From: Pseudomonas sp. F(2018)
Lineage (GTDB): Bacteria > Pseudomonadota > Gammaproteobacteria > Pseudomonadales > Pseudomonadaceae
DNA length: 64,000 nucleotides
Assembly (NCBI RefSeq): GCF_005508865.1
Contig: NZ_SCOM01000002.1
Coordinates: forward strand, 558,001 to 622,000
Direction: 5' to 3'
Shown here: positions 1 through 8,491 of the stretch, piece after piece
Layout: each line of letters opens with the position of its first letter
Numbering within the stretch: position 1 is the first letter of the stretch
Position numbers and translations under genes: made by a program
Notes under the pieces: model-generated
What the model was told of the DNA's origin: nothing
Database searches by the model: none
The model's input: only the letters and a program-made list of their open reading frames with translations

Positions 1-1832
1 ACCGCCTGCACTTCCAGCCCCAGCGCTTCCAGCTGCATATCGGTCGGGCAGCGCCCACAGGCATGGGCGTTCTGCGGCAGGTTCACCGCATGCAGCAGCA
101 CCCGCGGTTGGCCCTGGGCGTCCACCAGGTTGGCCTGAGCGCCGTGATAGAAACCGTGCAGCAGGCGATAGCGATTGCCGCGTACCTCGTCCAGGTGCTG
201 TTGCACCCGCTGCTGGGGAATGCCGAGCATCACCAGGGCGTGGGAGGCCAGCATCAGGCTGGATTCCAGCACCTCCGGCACCACCTCGCTGGCGCCGGCC
301 GCCTGCAGCTCGGCGAGGCGGCTGTCGTCGCGGGTGCGTACCAGGATCGGTAGATCGGCGCAGTGCAGGCGCACCTGCTCGACGATGGCCAGGGCCACGT
401 CGGTCTTGTCCACCGCCACCACCAGCAGGCGCGCGCGGGAAATGCCGACGGCCTCCAGCAGGTCGCGCCGGCGCGAGTCGCCGTAGTGCACGTTGCTCTC
501 GCCGGCGCTGGCTTCCTCGACCCGCACCGGGTCGTCGTCGAGGGCAACGAAGACCTGGCCTTCACGCTGCAGGAAGCGCCCGATGGACTGGCCGACCCGG
601 CCGTAGCCGCAGATCACCGCATGGCCCTGCAGCTCCGCACTGTGGCTGGCGATTTCCTCCAGATGGCTCTCGCGTCCCGGTGTGCGGCGCAGGCGCGCGG
701 CCAGCTGCGGCGCGGCGCGCAGCAATAGCGGCGTGAGGGCCATGGAGCAGAATGCGGCGGCCAGCAGCAGCCCGGCCAGCGGTGCTTCCAGCATCTGCTG
801 CTGGCGCATCAGCGCCACCAGGGCGAAGAAGAATTCGCCGGCCTGGGCCAGAGCCAGGCCGCTGCGCCAGGCCGTCTCGCCGCTCTCGCCGCGGACCTTG
901 ACCAGCACGGCCACCAGACCGCCCTTGAGCGCGAGCAGCAGCAGGGTGGCGCCGAGGATGGCCCAGCCCTGCTCGGCGAACAGCTTGAGGTCGATCAGCA
1001 TGCCCACGCAGACGAAGAACAGGCCGAGGAGGATGTCGCGGAATGGCCGGATATCTGCCTCGACCTGGTGGCGGTAGTGGCTCTCGCCCAGCAGCATGCC
1101 GGCGAGGAAGGCGCCCAGGGCCATGGACAGGCCGAGCATGTGGGTAAGCCAGGCGGTGAGCAGGACGATGACCAGGGCGAGCATGACGAACAGCTCGGCG
1201 GAATGGGCCTGCGCCACCTCGTGGAATAGCTTGGGCAGCAGCCAGCGGCTGGCCAGCAGCAGGCCGAGGAACAGCAGTACGGTCTTGCCCAGCGTTAGCG
1301 GGATGGCCAGGTACCACGGCTCGCCGCCGTGGCCGGCAATGGCCGGCACCAGGGTCAGCAGCAGCACTGCCACCAGGTCCTGGAACAGCAGCACGCCCAT
1401 GGCGTTCTGGCCATGGCCGCTGAATACCTCGCCAAGGCTGACCAGCTCCTTGCCGACTATGGCGGTGGAGGAGAGCGCCAGCCCCAGGCCGAGTACCGCG
1501 GCGCTGGTTGGCGCCACGCCGCCCAGATAGAGCAGGACGCCCAGGACCGAGCCGCACAGGGCGACCTGCAGGCTGCCCAGGCCGAATACGGTACGCCGCA
1601 GCGCCAGCATGCGCGGCAGGGAGAACTCCAGGCCCAGGCTGAACAACAGGAACACCACGCCCAGCTCGGCCAGCCGCGGCAGGTCACGGGCCGAGCCTAT
1701 CCAGTCCAGCGCGGCCGGCCCCACCAGCAGGCCGACGCAGAGGTAGCCGAGCACCGGCGGCAGGCGCAGACGACGGAACAGGGCGATGACCAGCAGCGAG
1801 CAGGCCAGGATGATCAGCAGGTCGGCGAACAA
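1..1832 (-). CDS. CPA2-family monovalent cation:proton antiporter with RCK domain (KefB/RosB-like), 3' end outside window
   Basis: Inner-membrane cation (probably K+)/H+ antiporter. About 610 codons are visible and the C-terminus lies beyond base 1. The first ~385 residues are a series of hydrophobic helices typical of the Na_H_Exchanger fold, beginning LFADLLIILACSLLVIAL. A Rossmann motif GYGRVGQ at about residues 409-415 opens a TrkA-N/RCK nucleotide-binding domain, followed by text such as VALDDDPVRVEEA and a stretch resembling the start of a TrkA-C domain. The start is taken as TTG at 1832 because AAGGAGA lies just upstream of it on the minus strand and no better ATG precedes the first helix. 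It is divergent from the DUF5610 gene. Whether it is a Kef-type, glutathione-gated channel or a YbaL/RosB-type exchanger cannot be decided here. Confidence 0.85.
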   Translation of the reverse strand, partial: MFADLLIILACSLLVIALFRRLRLPPVLGYLCVGLLVGPAALDWIGSARDLPRLAELGVVFLLFSLGLEFSLPRMLALRRTVFGLGSLQVALCGSVLGVLLYLGGVAPTSAAVLGLGLALSSTAIVGKELVSLGEVFSGHGQNAMGVLLFQDLVAVLLLTLVPAIAGHGGEPWYLAIPLTLGKTVLLFLGLLLASRWLLPKLFHEVAQAHSAELFVMLALVIVLLTAWLTHMLGLSMALGAFLAGMLLGESHYRHQVEADIRPFRDILLGLFFVCVGMLIDLKLFAEQGWAILGATLLLLALKGGLVAVLVKVRGESGETAWRSGLALAQAGEFFFALVALMRQQQMLEAPLAGLLLAAAFCSMALTPLLLRAAPQLAARLRRTPGRESHLEEIASHSAELQGHAVICGYGRVGQSIGRFLQREGQVFVALDDDPVRVEEASAGESNVHYGDSRRRDLLEAVGISRARLLVVAVDKTDVALAIVEQVRLHCADLPILVRTRDDSRLAELQAAGASEVVPEVLESSLMLASHALVMLGIPQQRVQQHLDEVRGNRYRLLHGFYHGAQANLVDAQGQPRVLLHAVNLPQNAHACGRCPTDMQLEALGLEVQA

Positions 1833-1922
1833 GGCGATTCTCCTTCGGATGCCTGCGAGCATGCCGAAGCGGCAGCGGGGCGTCCATGCTCTCGGTCAAG
1901 CAGGCCATTGGTCGGTTTTGCC

Positions 1923-1949
1923 TCAATTTTCCGGCGGGCCTGCCGTCAA
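1923..1949 (+). promoter_or_regulatory. FliA (sigma-28)-like promoter for the DUF5610 gene
   Basis: TCAA at 1923-1926, exactly 15 bases, then GCCGTCAA at 1942-1949. The Pseudomonas FliA consensus is TCAA/TAAA-N15-GCCGATAA, so the -10 octamer matches at 6 of 8 positions and the spacing is exact. The start codon at 1981 would leave a leader of roughly 25 bases. Confidence 0.5.
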
Positions 1950-1980
1950 AGAGGCAGTTCACCCTGCTTGGTACTTCATC

Positions 1981-3120
1981 ATGAATACTCTGGCTTCCCT
2001 TTCCCCGTCGCAGTCCCGCCCCACCGGCATCAACACTCTGGCCAACCCGCGCGGCCATGTGGATGCACAGGGTACTCTGGCCAACCGCCTGGCCAATCGC
2101 CTGGGTCTGGAGCCTGGCGCACTGGACGGCAAGCGCGAGGACTTCACGCCCGACAAGGTCGCCGACCGCGTGCTCGGCTTCATCGAGCAGCGCCTGAAGA
2201 GCGAGGCCGCAGCGGGTGCCGACACCTCCAAGCTGGAAGGCCTGCTGGCCCAGGCCCGCGAGGGCGTGGAGAAGGGCTTCGAGGAGGCACGCAAAATCCT
2301 CGACGGCATGGGCGTGCTCAAGGGCAAGGTGGCGGAAGACATCAATGCCACCTACGACAAGATTCAGAACGGCCTGAAAGGTCTCGAATCCGACTACGGC
2401 GCCAAGACTCCCGCCAGCGGTGGCGGCAACACCGTCGCCGTAGCCGCGCGCAGCGAGCGTTTCGCCGCCCAGGCCGAGACCTTCGATATGCAGGTCACCA
2501 CCCGCGATGGCGACCGCCTGAATATCTCCATCGCCAGCGCCTCCGCCGCCTGGTCGCAGAGCAGTGCGGCCGCCGCCAGCAACGGCAACGGTTCTGTGGC
2601 CAGCGCCAGCAGCTCCGGCAGCATGCAGATCGGCGGCTGGCAGGTACAGGTGGAAGGCGAGCTGGACGAGGAAGAGCGCGCCGCCCTGGAAGGCCTGTTC
2701 AAGCAGGTGCAGGACATCTCCAGCGACTTCTATTCGGGCAATCTGGCTGGCGCCTTCGACCGCGCCATGCAGCTGAACATGGATGGCTCGCAACTGGCCT
2801 CGATGTCGCTGCAACTGACCCAGACCAGCGTGCGCCAGGCCACCGATGCCTATGGCGCTGTGGCCCAGCAGGGTGGTCAGGCCGCCAGCGCGGTGAACGA
2901 CGACCTGATCGACTACGCCCGCGGCCTGCTCGATGCGCTGCGCACCGCCGACAAGGTGTCGGAAGACGCGAAGGGCACCCTGGAGCAGCTGCTGGACGGC
3001 GGCTTCAGCCTCGACGAGCGTTTCGACGGATCGTTGCTGGAGAAGGCCAAGGAGCTCAACGGCCGCCTGCTCGACGGTCTGCAGGGCATGCTGCAGAACC
3101 CGCCGGCCGAGGAGGCCTGA
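1981..3120 (+). CDS. DUF5610 domain-containing protein, probably co-regulated with flagella
   Basis: 379-residue hydrophilic protein without a signal peptide or membrane segment. The N-terminal region (about 40-135) is rich in charged helices around residues DKVADRVLGFIEQRL, resembling the DUF5610 domain found in Pseudomonas proteins encoded next to flagellar loci. A Ser/Ala/Gly-rich linker lies near 190-220 and a second helical block follows (220-379). The ATG at 1981 is the first codon that begins the conserved-looking protein; longer in-frame starts upstream would overlap the putative FliA promoter and have no recognisable Shine-Dalgarno site. Function is unknown. Location beside the flgZNM genes and the FliA-like promoter suggest a motility link, which is inference. 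Confidence 0.75.
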   Translation: MNTLASLSPSQSRPTGINTLANPRGHVDAQGTLANRLANRLGLEPGALDGKREDFTPDKVADRVLGFIEQRLKSEAAAGADTSKLEGLLAQAREGVEKGFEEARKILDGMGVLKGKVAEDINATYDKIQNGLKGLESDYGAKTPASGGGNTVAVAARSERFAAQAETFDMQVTTRDGDRLNISIASASAAWSQSSAAAASNGNGSVASASSSGSMQIGGWQVQVEGELDEEERAALEGLFKQVQDISSDFYSGNLAGAFDRAMQLNMDGSQLASMSLQLTQTSVRQATDAYGAVAQQGGQAASAVNDDLIDYARGLLDALRTADKVSEDAKGTLEQLLDGGFSLDERFDGSLLEKAKELNGRLLDGLQGMLQNPPAEEA

Positions 3121-3164
3121 GCGGGTGCTAGACTGCGTCTCTGATTGAGTCGGAGACGCCCGCG

Positions 3165-3401
3165 ATGCCCCCTGAATGCCAACTCTTCGGCACCCTCGGC
3201 TGCCACCTCTGCGAGGTGGCCGAGGCGTTGCTGATGCCCTTCGTCGAACATGGTCTGCTGGTCGAACTGGTGGACATCGCCGAGCGCGAGGACTGGGTCG
3301 AGCAATACGGCCTGCGCATTCCGGTGCTGCGCCGCAATGACAGCGGCGCCGAGCTCGACTGGCCCTTCGACGCCGATCAGGTTGTAGCCTTCCTGCGCTG
3401 A
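3165..3401 (+). CDS. Glutaredoxin/thioredoxin-fold small protein
   Basis: 78 residues with a CHLC (CxxC) redox motif at residues 13-16 in the sequence LFGTLGCHLCEVAEALL, then RIPVLRR, the cis-proline segment that follows strand 3 in glutaredoxin-like folds, and a C-terminal helix ending in VVAFLR. This matches the short DUF836/glutaredoxin-like family, probably a cytoplasmic thiol-disulphide exchange protein of unknown partner. It lies 44 bases after the DUF5610 gene and 75 bases before the glutamine-synthetase-like gene, so all three could be cotranscribed. Confidence 0.8.
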   Translation: MPPECQLFGTLGCHLCEVAEALLMPFVEHGLLVELVDIAEREDWVEQYGLRIPVLRRNDSGAELDWPFDADQVVAFLR

Positions 3402-3476
3402 ACTCTCCTTTTGACTGCTTGATATCTTGAACGGCTGATGCGTATTTTGTACGGATCAACCACAGGGATTGCAGTC

Positions 3477-4820
3477 ATGAGCACCGACGGCCGTAGTGCG
3501 CTCGCAGAGCGCTTGTCCGGGATAACCGAGATCGAATGTGTCACCGCCGACCTCAACGGGGTGCCGCGGGGCAAGGTGATGACTGCGGAAGGCTTTCTCG
3601 AAGGCCGCCGCTTGCAGCTGGCGCGGGGTGTGCTGCTGCAGTGCATCATGGGCGGTTATCCGCCGGCGCGTTTCTACGGCAGTGACGATGGCGATCTGGT
3701 GCTCAGTACCACCCCTGAGCGGGTATTCCGCCTGCCCTGGAGCGAGTCGCCGCGTGCCATGGCCGTCTGCGATGCCGATGAATTAGACGGGCGCAGCTCC
3801 GGGCTGTCCACCCGCGGCCTGCTGAAGAAGGTGGTGGCTGGCTATGCCGAGCGTGGTTGGCAGCCGGTGGTGGCCACCGAGCTGGAATTCTTCGTTTTCG
3901 AGCGACATCTCGATGCCAATCGACCCTTCCAGCCGCCGCTGGGCCTGGACGGCAGTCGCGAGAGCGGTTGCTCGGCGTTCAGCGTGTCGTCTGGCAACGG
4001 CCTGCGGCCATTCTTCGAGGAGGTCTATCGCTGCATGGAGGCGCTCGGCCTGCCGCGTGACACCTTCATGCACGAGATGGGCGTCAGCCAGTTCGAGATC
4101 AATCTGCTGCATGGCGACCCGCTGCAGGTGGCCGACCAGACCTTCCTGTTCAAGCATCTGCTGCGCGAGATCGGGCTCAAACACGGTCTGGCGGTGGTGT
4201 GCATGGCCAAGCCGCTGCCGCACACACCGGGCAGCTCCATGCACATTCACCAGAGCGTGGTGGAGCAGGGTAGCGGGCGCAATATCTTCAGTGCCGAGGA
4301 TGGCACGGCGACACCGGCCTTCTTCCACTTCATCGGCGGGCAGCAGGCCGCGTTGGCCGACTTCACCCTGCTGTTCGCGCCGCATGTGAACTCCTACCAG
4401 CGTCTGTGCCACCCCTACGCCTCACCGAACAACGCCTGCTGGTCGCACGACAACCGCGCCGCCGGGTTGCGCATCCCGGCCAGTGGGGCTGCAGCGCGGC
4501 GGGTGGAGAACCGTCTGCCCGGGGCCGATGCCAATCCTTACCTTGCCATCGCCGCCAGCCTGGCCGCCGGCCTGCATGGTGTGCAACAACAGCTGGAGCC
4601 AAGCGCGCCGATCCAGGGCGAGTTCGAGGTACCGCCCGCGCTCAGCCTGCCGTGCACCATGCATGCGGCGCTTCAGCGGCTGCAGGACAGTGCGCTGGCT
4701 CGGCAGTGGTTCGGTGACGAGTTCGTCGGCGGCTATTGCGCTAGCAAGGGTATGGAGCTGATGAGCTACCTGGACGAGATCACGCCCTGGGAGCGGCGGG
4801 TACTCGGAGCCCAGGCCTGA
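3477..4820 (+). CDS. Glutamine synthetase family protein (gamma-glutamylpolyamine synthetase-like)
   Basis: 447-residue ATP-dependent ligase of the glutamine synthetase superfamily, likely joining glutamate to an amine such as putrescine or another polyamine. The N-terminal beta-grasp domain contains ECVTADLNGVPRGKV. The catalytic domain shows ATELEFFVFE, the GSSMHIHQSV metal/ATP motif, the CHPYASPNNACWSHDNR loop and RVENRLPGADANPYLA near the C-terminus. The length fits PuuA/PauA-type enzymes rather than GlnA (about 470). The start at 3477 was chosen over the in-frame ATG at 3438 because family members begin close to this point. P. aeruginosa has a PauA-family gene in the equivalent place near flgM (PA3356), from memory. 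The substrate is not determinable from sequence alone. Confidence 0.85.
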   Translation: MSTDGRSALAERLSGITEIECVTADLNGVPRGKVMTAEGFLEGRRLQLARGVLLQCIMGGYPPARFYGSDDGDLVLSTTPERVFRLPWSESPRAMAVCDADELDGRSSGLSTRGLLKKVVAGYAERGWQPVVATELEFFVFERHLDANRPFQPPLGLDGSRESGCSAFSVSSGNGLRPFFEEVYRCMEALGLPRDTFMHEMGVSQFEINLLHGDPLQVADQTFLFKHLLREIGLKHGLAVVCMAKPLPHTPGSSMHIHQSVVEQGSGRNIFSAEDGTATPAFFHFIGGQQAALADFTLLFAPHVNSYQRLCHPYASPNNACWSHDNRAAGLRIPASGAAARRVENRLPGADANPYLAIAASLAAGLHGVQQQLEPSAPIQGEFEVPPALSLPCTMHAALQRLQDSALARQWFGDEFVGGYCASKGMELMSYLDEITPWERRVLGAQA

Positions 4821-4824
4821 AACG

Positions 4825-4852
4825 CCAGAGGCCGCCCGTGGGCGGCCTCTGG
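4825..4852. terminator. Bidirectional hairpin terminator between convergent genes
   Basis: A perfect 13-base stem CCAGAGGCCGCCC/GGGCGGCCTCTGG with a two-base loop lies between the convergent ends of the glutamine-synthetase-like gene (4820) and flgZ (4868). There is no long T tract on either side, so efficiency is uncertain. Confidence 0.7.
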
Positions 4853-4867
4853 TTGCACCGGCAGTGC

Positions 4868-5608
4868 TTATTCCTGCTCGACACGGCGCGCCTCGCGCTG
4901 TAGCTGATAGACGAAGCGCTCCACCTGGCGCTGCTCCAGGCCGCTCATGCGGTGGAAACGCAGGCCGACGAAGGTCATGTTGACCTTCTCCGCATAGTGC
5001 ACATGGCGCAGTTCGCCAGCGGTGGTCATGGAGCCGATCGGCAGCATGGCGGTGAAGCGCTCGTAGACCTGACCGGGTTGCAGACGGCTGGTGATGTCGC
5101 CGGCGAAGCGCAGACGGCAACCGGTGGCGGAGATATCCAGCATCTGGCCCTTGACGCCAGGATTGAGCTTGCTGCCGGACAGCTCGATGTTGACCAACTG
5201 GCCCTGGCCGAGCGCCGCGCGGAAGGCATTGCGGCGCTGGTGATAGGTCACCCGCTCCGGGATGTAGCTCCAGTAGCAGCGCGAGCCGTCCAGTTCGCCG
5301 ATCTGCACCGGGTCTTCGCACTCCCAGGCGATGCGCACGCCATCGTGAAAGCCTTCCACACGGAACGGTTCGCCGTTCTGCATGAAACGCTCGCCATCGC
5401 TGGGAATCATTTCGTCGAGAGCAATGACGCCGCGATCACGGTCGATCTCGATCAGGTAGCTCTGGAACCGCAGGTTGCGGTCCTTGAACATGACAATGAG
5501 GGGATCATGGCTCTGCTGCAGCAAACGCAGGTTGGCAAAGATCTCCAAGGGTGCGGTCAGCACCTTGGGTGGCTGTGGGCCATCGTCCTCAAGGAATGGG
5601 TTGGGCAC
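4868..5608 (-). CDS. flgZ: FlgZ/YcgR flagellar brake, PilZ c-di-GMP receptor
   Basis: 246-residue cytoplasmic c-di-GMP effector that slows the flagellar motor. The N-terminal YcgR (PilZN) domain covers about residues 15-115. The PilZ domain begins with an arginine-rich c-di-GMP motif (YHQRRNAFR, about 121-129) and continues with [11 protein letters not shown] (D/NxSxxG motif, about 158-168), so both ligand-binding signatures are intact. It is the last gene of the flgM-flgN-flgZ group, a conserved Pseudomonas order, separated from flgN by 77 bases that contain an inverted repeat. FlgZ is the name used in P. fluorescens/P. putida; YcgR is the enterobacterial name. Confidence 0.92.
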   Translation of the reverse strand: MPNPFLEDDGPQPPKVLTAPLEIFANLRLLQQSHDPLIVMFKDRNLRFQSYLIEIDRDRGVIALDEMIPSDGERFMQNGEPFRVEGFHDGVRIAWECEDPVQIGELDGSRCYWSYIPERVTYHQRRNAFRAALGQGQLVNIELSGSKLNPGVKGQMLDISATGCRLRFAGDITSRLQPGQVYERFTAMLPIGSMTTAGELRHVHYAEKVNMTFVGLRFHRMSGLEQRQVERFVYQLQREARRVEQE

Positions 5609-5640
5609 GATCCGGGTATCTCCAGGTACTACCGCACTAG

Positions 5641-5663
5641 CATACTGGCATATTGCCGGTATG
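5641..5663. repeat. Inverted repeat between flgN and flgZ
   Basis: CATACTGGCA and TGCCGGTATG pair at 9 of 10 positions around a TAT spacer. The repeat lies about 33 bases upstream of the flgZ start on the minus strand. It may be an operator, an mRNA hairpin or a weak attenuator; nothing in the sequence decides between these. Confidence 0.4.
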
Positions 5664-5685
5664 TCCCTGTGCTTGTTGTTATGAC

Positions 5686-6153
5686 TCAGGCCTGGCTGAG
5701 TGGGCGTTGCTGCGCGATTCTAGCGGCGCCGCCGCGGCTGTCATAGAGCCCTGGGGTCTCGCCGCCACGGAGAATGCCGAGCACGCTCTTGAGCGATGCC
5801 TGATTGGCGCGGATCAGCCGACCGTTACGCTGGTTGGCGTCGCGGCAGCTTTCCAGCAGCTGGTTCAGCTCATCGCTGCGGGTCAGTAGCTCGGCACCAT
5901 TGCTTTGACGGGCGGCAAAGGCTTCAAGGCCGGCGCGATCGGCGCTCAGTTGCTGCTCGCCGAGCAGTTTGCTGCGTGCGCTGCCGTGCTGGTCGAGCAG
6001 GCTGAGGAGGGGGAGTTTCTCGCCGAGGATCTGTTCCAGGCGCGGCAGGTCGCGTTCGCCCATGGCCTGGAATTCGGCATCGATCAGCTCAAGCAGGCGC
6101 TGGGCCGTGCCGATATCTTCGATGAACAGTTGCAGCAGATCGTTACTTTGCAT
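5686..6153 (-). CDS. flgN: FlgN, export chaperone for hook-filament junction proteins
   Basis: 155-residue cytoplasmic chaperone that in other bacteria binds FlgK and FlgL and delivers them to the export gate. The protein is almost wholly helical with heptad-like stretches ([18 protein letters not shown] near the N-terminus, [18 protein letters not shown] near residue 120), as in FlgN. The start MQSNDLL at 6153 is preferred over in-frame codons further upstream, which would extend into the flgM spacer. It lies 49 bases downstream of flgM and is presumably transcribed from the flgM FliA promoter. Confidence 0.9.
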   Translation of the reverse strand: MQSNDLLQLFIEDIGTAQRLLELIDAEFQAMGERDLPRLEQILGEKLPLLSLLDQHGSARSKLLGEQQLSADRAGLEAFAARQSNGAELLTRSDELNQLLESCRDANQRNGRLIRANQASLKSVLGILRGGETPGLYDSRGGAARIAQQRPLSQA

Positions 6154-6202
6154 CGCGGGCTCTGGGGATCGGGCGTCCAACACCCCCAGCGCAGCCCTGG
6201 GA

Positions 6203-6544
6203 CTAGCGCTGGGATTCGAAATCGAGCAGCTTGCCGGCGACGCGCTTGGCATCGACCTGGTAGCTGCCATCGGCAATCGCCTGCTTCAACTTGGCGACGC
6301 GCTCTTTATCGACGGTCGGCAGGTCGCGCAGCTTGTCGCCGGCTTTCTGCAATTGCTGGGCTTCACGGCTGAGCTGCACGGATTCGCCAGTCTTGCCGGC
6401 AGTGGCCTGCTCGTCGGCAACCTGCGCCGCGTTCTGCGGAGTGCTGCTGACGGCCTCGTTACGGCCGCTGGCCTGGGCATTGCCTGTGCGCCCGCTGTTG
6501 GCGGGGCTGGCGGCATTGTTCAGCCGGTTGAAGTCGATAACCAT
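6203..6544 (-). CDS. flgM: FlgM, anti-sigma-28 factor
   Basis: 113-residue protein that binds and inhibits FliA until it is exported through the completed hook-basal body. It begins [10 protein letters not shown], has a low-complexity, probably disordered N-terminal half ([17 protein letters not shown]), and the conserved FliA-binding C-terminal half containing [13 protein letters not shown] and [17 protein letters not shown], the FlgM family signature. Its own FliA promoter sits 39-65 bases upstream, giving the usual feedback arrangement. Confidence 0.95.
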   Translation of the reverse strand: MVIDFNRLNNAASPANSGRTGNAQASGRNEAVSSTPQNAAQVADEQATAGKTGESVQLSREAQQLQKAGDKLRDLPTVDKERVAKLKQAIADGSYQVDAKRVAGKLLDFESQR

Positions 6545-6582
6545 GGTGTAAACCTCGGACGGTATCTGGACGCTTGACTGGG

Positions 6583-6609
6583 TTGTCGGCCGGTCCCGTC
6601 GAAACTTTA
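6583..6609 (-). promoter_or_regulatory. FliA (sigma-28) promoter of flgM
   Basis: On the minus strand TAAA (6609-6606) is followed after exactly 15 bases by GCCGACAA (6590-6583). This is 11 of 12 positions of the TAAA-N15-GCCGATAA consensus. The distance to the flgM start is about 38 bases from the -10 element. Confidence 0.85.
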
Positions 6610-6677
6610 GGGCGCTTTTATGTGCGTCGTTTAACAGTGTAGGAAATCGTCGGGGATATGCGCTACAAGAATCGTGC

Positions 6678-7436
6678 CTACATCCCCACCTCGACCTGCC
6701 CCGGACCTATCACCCTGGCTCTGACCACTCGTTGCGAACTTAGGTTGCGCACACTGATCTGCTGGCCGAGAGTCCCGCCGGACAAGGCCTCGCCCTGCAC
6801 ACGCACGTTGATGCCGCCGGCACGCGCCGCAATCACCACCTGATCGCCGCGGCGCACGCTTTCCGCCAGCTGCAGGGTTGCAGGAGTCAATACCTGATCT
6901 GCCTGAAGCGGACGCGTCAGTTTTTTGCCGATGGCCTGCTCGGGATCGCTGATATAGCCTCGGTTGAGCAGTCCGATGTCCTGCTCGATCATGGCGATAT
7001 CTCCCGGACCAATGATGCTGTCGCGTTTGAGCGGGTTCTTCAGTACTGCCACCGGTCGGAAGATGCGCACTTGGGCGGGGATGAACACTGTCCAAGGCGT
7101 TGTGCCTTCGCAGCTGACCCGGACGGTGACTCGGCCAACAGGCTGGGCGGGACTCTCCAGGCTCTGCGTCAAATCGCTGTCACAGGCGGCGAGGCGCAAT
7201 CGCGGATCGATCGAATTCACCTGAATCTCATGGCGTGCCGGGATTTCGCTACGCTCTAGATAGTCCTCGACGGTGAACTCAAGAAAGCCCTCGGTAGCGC
7301 CGATAAGCTCTTCGGGCAGGGTCAGCGGCGCGGCATGCAGCGAGCTGTAGCCGAACAGGCCCAAAGCGGGTACAACACCGGCGAGGAACAGGCGTTTTGC
7401 CATCATGCGTCGGTAAAGTGTCGTGAGTGTGTTCAT
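6678..7436 (-). CDS. flgA: FlgA, P-ring assembly chaperone
   Basis: 252-residue periplasmic chaperone for FlgI P-ring assembly. The N-terminus has a basic segment and hydrophobic core ([19 protein letters not shown]) ending near LHAA, a Sec signal peptide. The SAF domain in the C-terminal half contains [18 protein letters not shown] and ends [15 protein letters not shown], typical of FlgA. Two starts are possible: ATG at 7436, given here, or ATG at 7406. The predicted sigma-54 promoter at 7448-7463 would initiate at about 7438, so use of 7436 implies an almost leaderless message, while 7406 leaves about 30 bases. Neither has a strong Shine-Dalgarno site. Confidence 0.92.
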   Translation of the reverse strand: MNTLTTLYRRMMAKRLFLAGVVPALGLFGYSSLHAAPLTLPEELIGATEGFLEFTVEDYLERSEIPARHEIQVNSIDPRLRLAACDSDLTQSLESPAQPVGRVTVRVSCEGTTPWTVFIPAQVRIFRPVAVLKNPLKRDSIIGPGDIAMIEQDIGLLNRGYISDPEQAIGKKLTRPLQADQVLTPATLQLAESVRRGDQVVIAARAGGINVRVQGEALSGGTLGQQISVRNLSSQRVVRARVIGPGQVEVGM

Positions 7437-7447
7437 GCAGCTCACAA

Positions 7448-7463
7448 AGCAAGGCTCGTGCCG
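7448..7463 (-). promoter_or_regulatory. Sigma-54 promoter of flgA
   Basis: Minus-strand CGGCAC-N5-TTGCT: the -24 GG and -12 GC are both present with the exact 10-base interval. flgA is an RpoN/FleQ-class gene in Pseudomonas, so the site is expected. Confidence 0.75.
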
Positions 7464-7514
7464 CCTGCTAGGCTTAGCGGGAGCGCAACGATATGAACAA
7501 TAAGGAGTCTGGGC

Positions 7515-8447
7515 ATGGCCGGAGTATTGGACTCGGTTAACCAGCGTACCCAACTGGTCGGGCAGAACCGCCTCGAGCTCTTGCTGTTCCGTCTGGACGG
7601 CTCGCAGCTGTATGGCATCAACGTGTTCAAGGTGAAGGAGGTGCTGCAGTGCCCCAAACTCACCGTGATGCCCAAGTCCAGCCAGGTGGTGCGCGGTGTG
7701 GCGAACATCCGCGGGGGCACCATTCCCATCCTCGATCTGGCGCTGGCCACCGGTAGGCAGGCGCTGGACGATATCAACAACAGCTTCGTGATCATCACTG
7801 AGTACAACACCAAGGTGCAGGGCTTCCTGGTGCGCTCGGTCGAACGCATCGTCAACATGAACTGGGAAGAGATCCATCCGCCACCCAAGGGTACCGGCCG
7901 CGACCACTACCTGACGGCGGTGACGCGTGTGGACAACAAGCTGGTGGAAATCATCGACGTGGAGAAGATCCTCGCCGAAGTGGCACCCATGTCGGAGGCC
8001 ATTTCCGAAGGCGTGGTGGACGTCGAGACCCAGGCGCGCGCGGTATCCAAGCGCGTGCTGATCTGCGACGACTCGTCCGTGGCGCGCAAGCAGGTCTCGC
8101 GTTGCCTGGAGAGTATCGGGGTCGAGGTGGTGGCGCTCAACGACGGCCGGCAAGCCTACGACTACCTGCGCAAGCTGGTGGAAGAGGGCAAGACCCCGGC
8201 GGAGGAGTTCCTCATGCTGATCTCCGACATCGAGATGCCGGAGATGGATGGCTATACCCTGACTGCGGAGATTCGCTCCGATCCGAGGATGCAGAACCTC
8301 CACGTGATTCTGCATACTTCGCTCTCCGGGGTGTTCAACCAGGCGATGGTGAAGAAGGTCGGTGCGGACGATTTCCTCGCGAAATTCCGTCCGGACGAAC
8401 TGGCTTCCCGCGTGGTCGAGCGCATTCGGGTAGCTGATGGGGGCTGA
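7515..8447 (+). CDS. cheV: CheV, CheW-response regulator fusion coupling protein
   Basis: 310-residue chemotaxis coupling protein that links receptors to CheA and tunes signalling by phosphorylation. The CheW-like domain covers about residues 15-165 (LLLFRLDGSQLYGINVFKV, then VRGVANIRGGTIPILDL). A response-regulator receiver domain follows at about 180-305 with VLICDDSS at its start, the phospho-acceptor Asp at about 238 in LISDIEMPEMDG, and a C-terminal ADDFLAKF containing the conserved Lys. It is divergent from flgA and 44 bases before cheR. No sigma-28 or sigma-54 promoter was convincing on this strand in the 78-base spacer. Confidence 0.95.
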   Translation: MAGVLDSVNQRTQLVGQNRLELLLFRLDGSQLYGINVFKVKEVLQCPKLTVMPKSSQVVRGVANIRGGTIPILDLALATGRQALDDINNSFVIITEYNTKVQGFLVRSVERIVNMNWEEIHPPPKGTGRDHYLTAVTRVDNKLVEIIDVEKILAEVAPMSEAISEGVVDVETQARAVSKRVLICDDSSVARKQVSRCLESIGVEVVALNDGRQAYDYLRKLVEEGKTPAEEFLMLISDIEMPEMDGYTLTAEIRSDPRMQNLHVILHTSLSGVFNQAMVKKVGADDFLAKFRPDELASRVVERIRVADGG

Positions 8448-8491
8448 GGGCTCGGCCCTCGGTTGCAACTATGTTTGGTGAGGCGGCATTA

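Noticed and set aside
1684..3459. Long minus-strand open frame of about 590 codons opposite the DUF5610 gene
   Set aside because: It runs through the antiporter start and antisense to a gene with normal codon pattern; the translation is low-complexity His/Arg/Leu text typical of antisense frames in GC-rich DNA.
7441..7514. FliA promoter for cheVR
   Set aside because: cheVR is expected to be FliA-dependent, and GCCGCCTG at 7460 was considered, but the base pairs 15 upstream are CTCA and the octamer is poor; the conspicuous signal in this spacer is the minus-strand sigma-54 site for flgA.
7437..8468. Upstream extension of the flgA frame antisense to cheV
   Set aside because: The extension lies wholly opposite cheV and beyond the predicted flgA promoter; FlgA homologues begin near 7436-7403.
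8471..8491. ATG 8471 as the cheR start
   Set aside because: No Shine-Dalgarno site and extra residues not expected in CheR; GTG 8492 has GTGAGG at ideal spacing.
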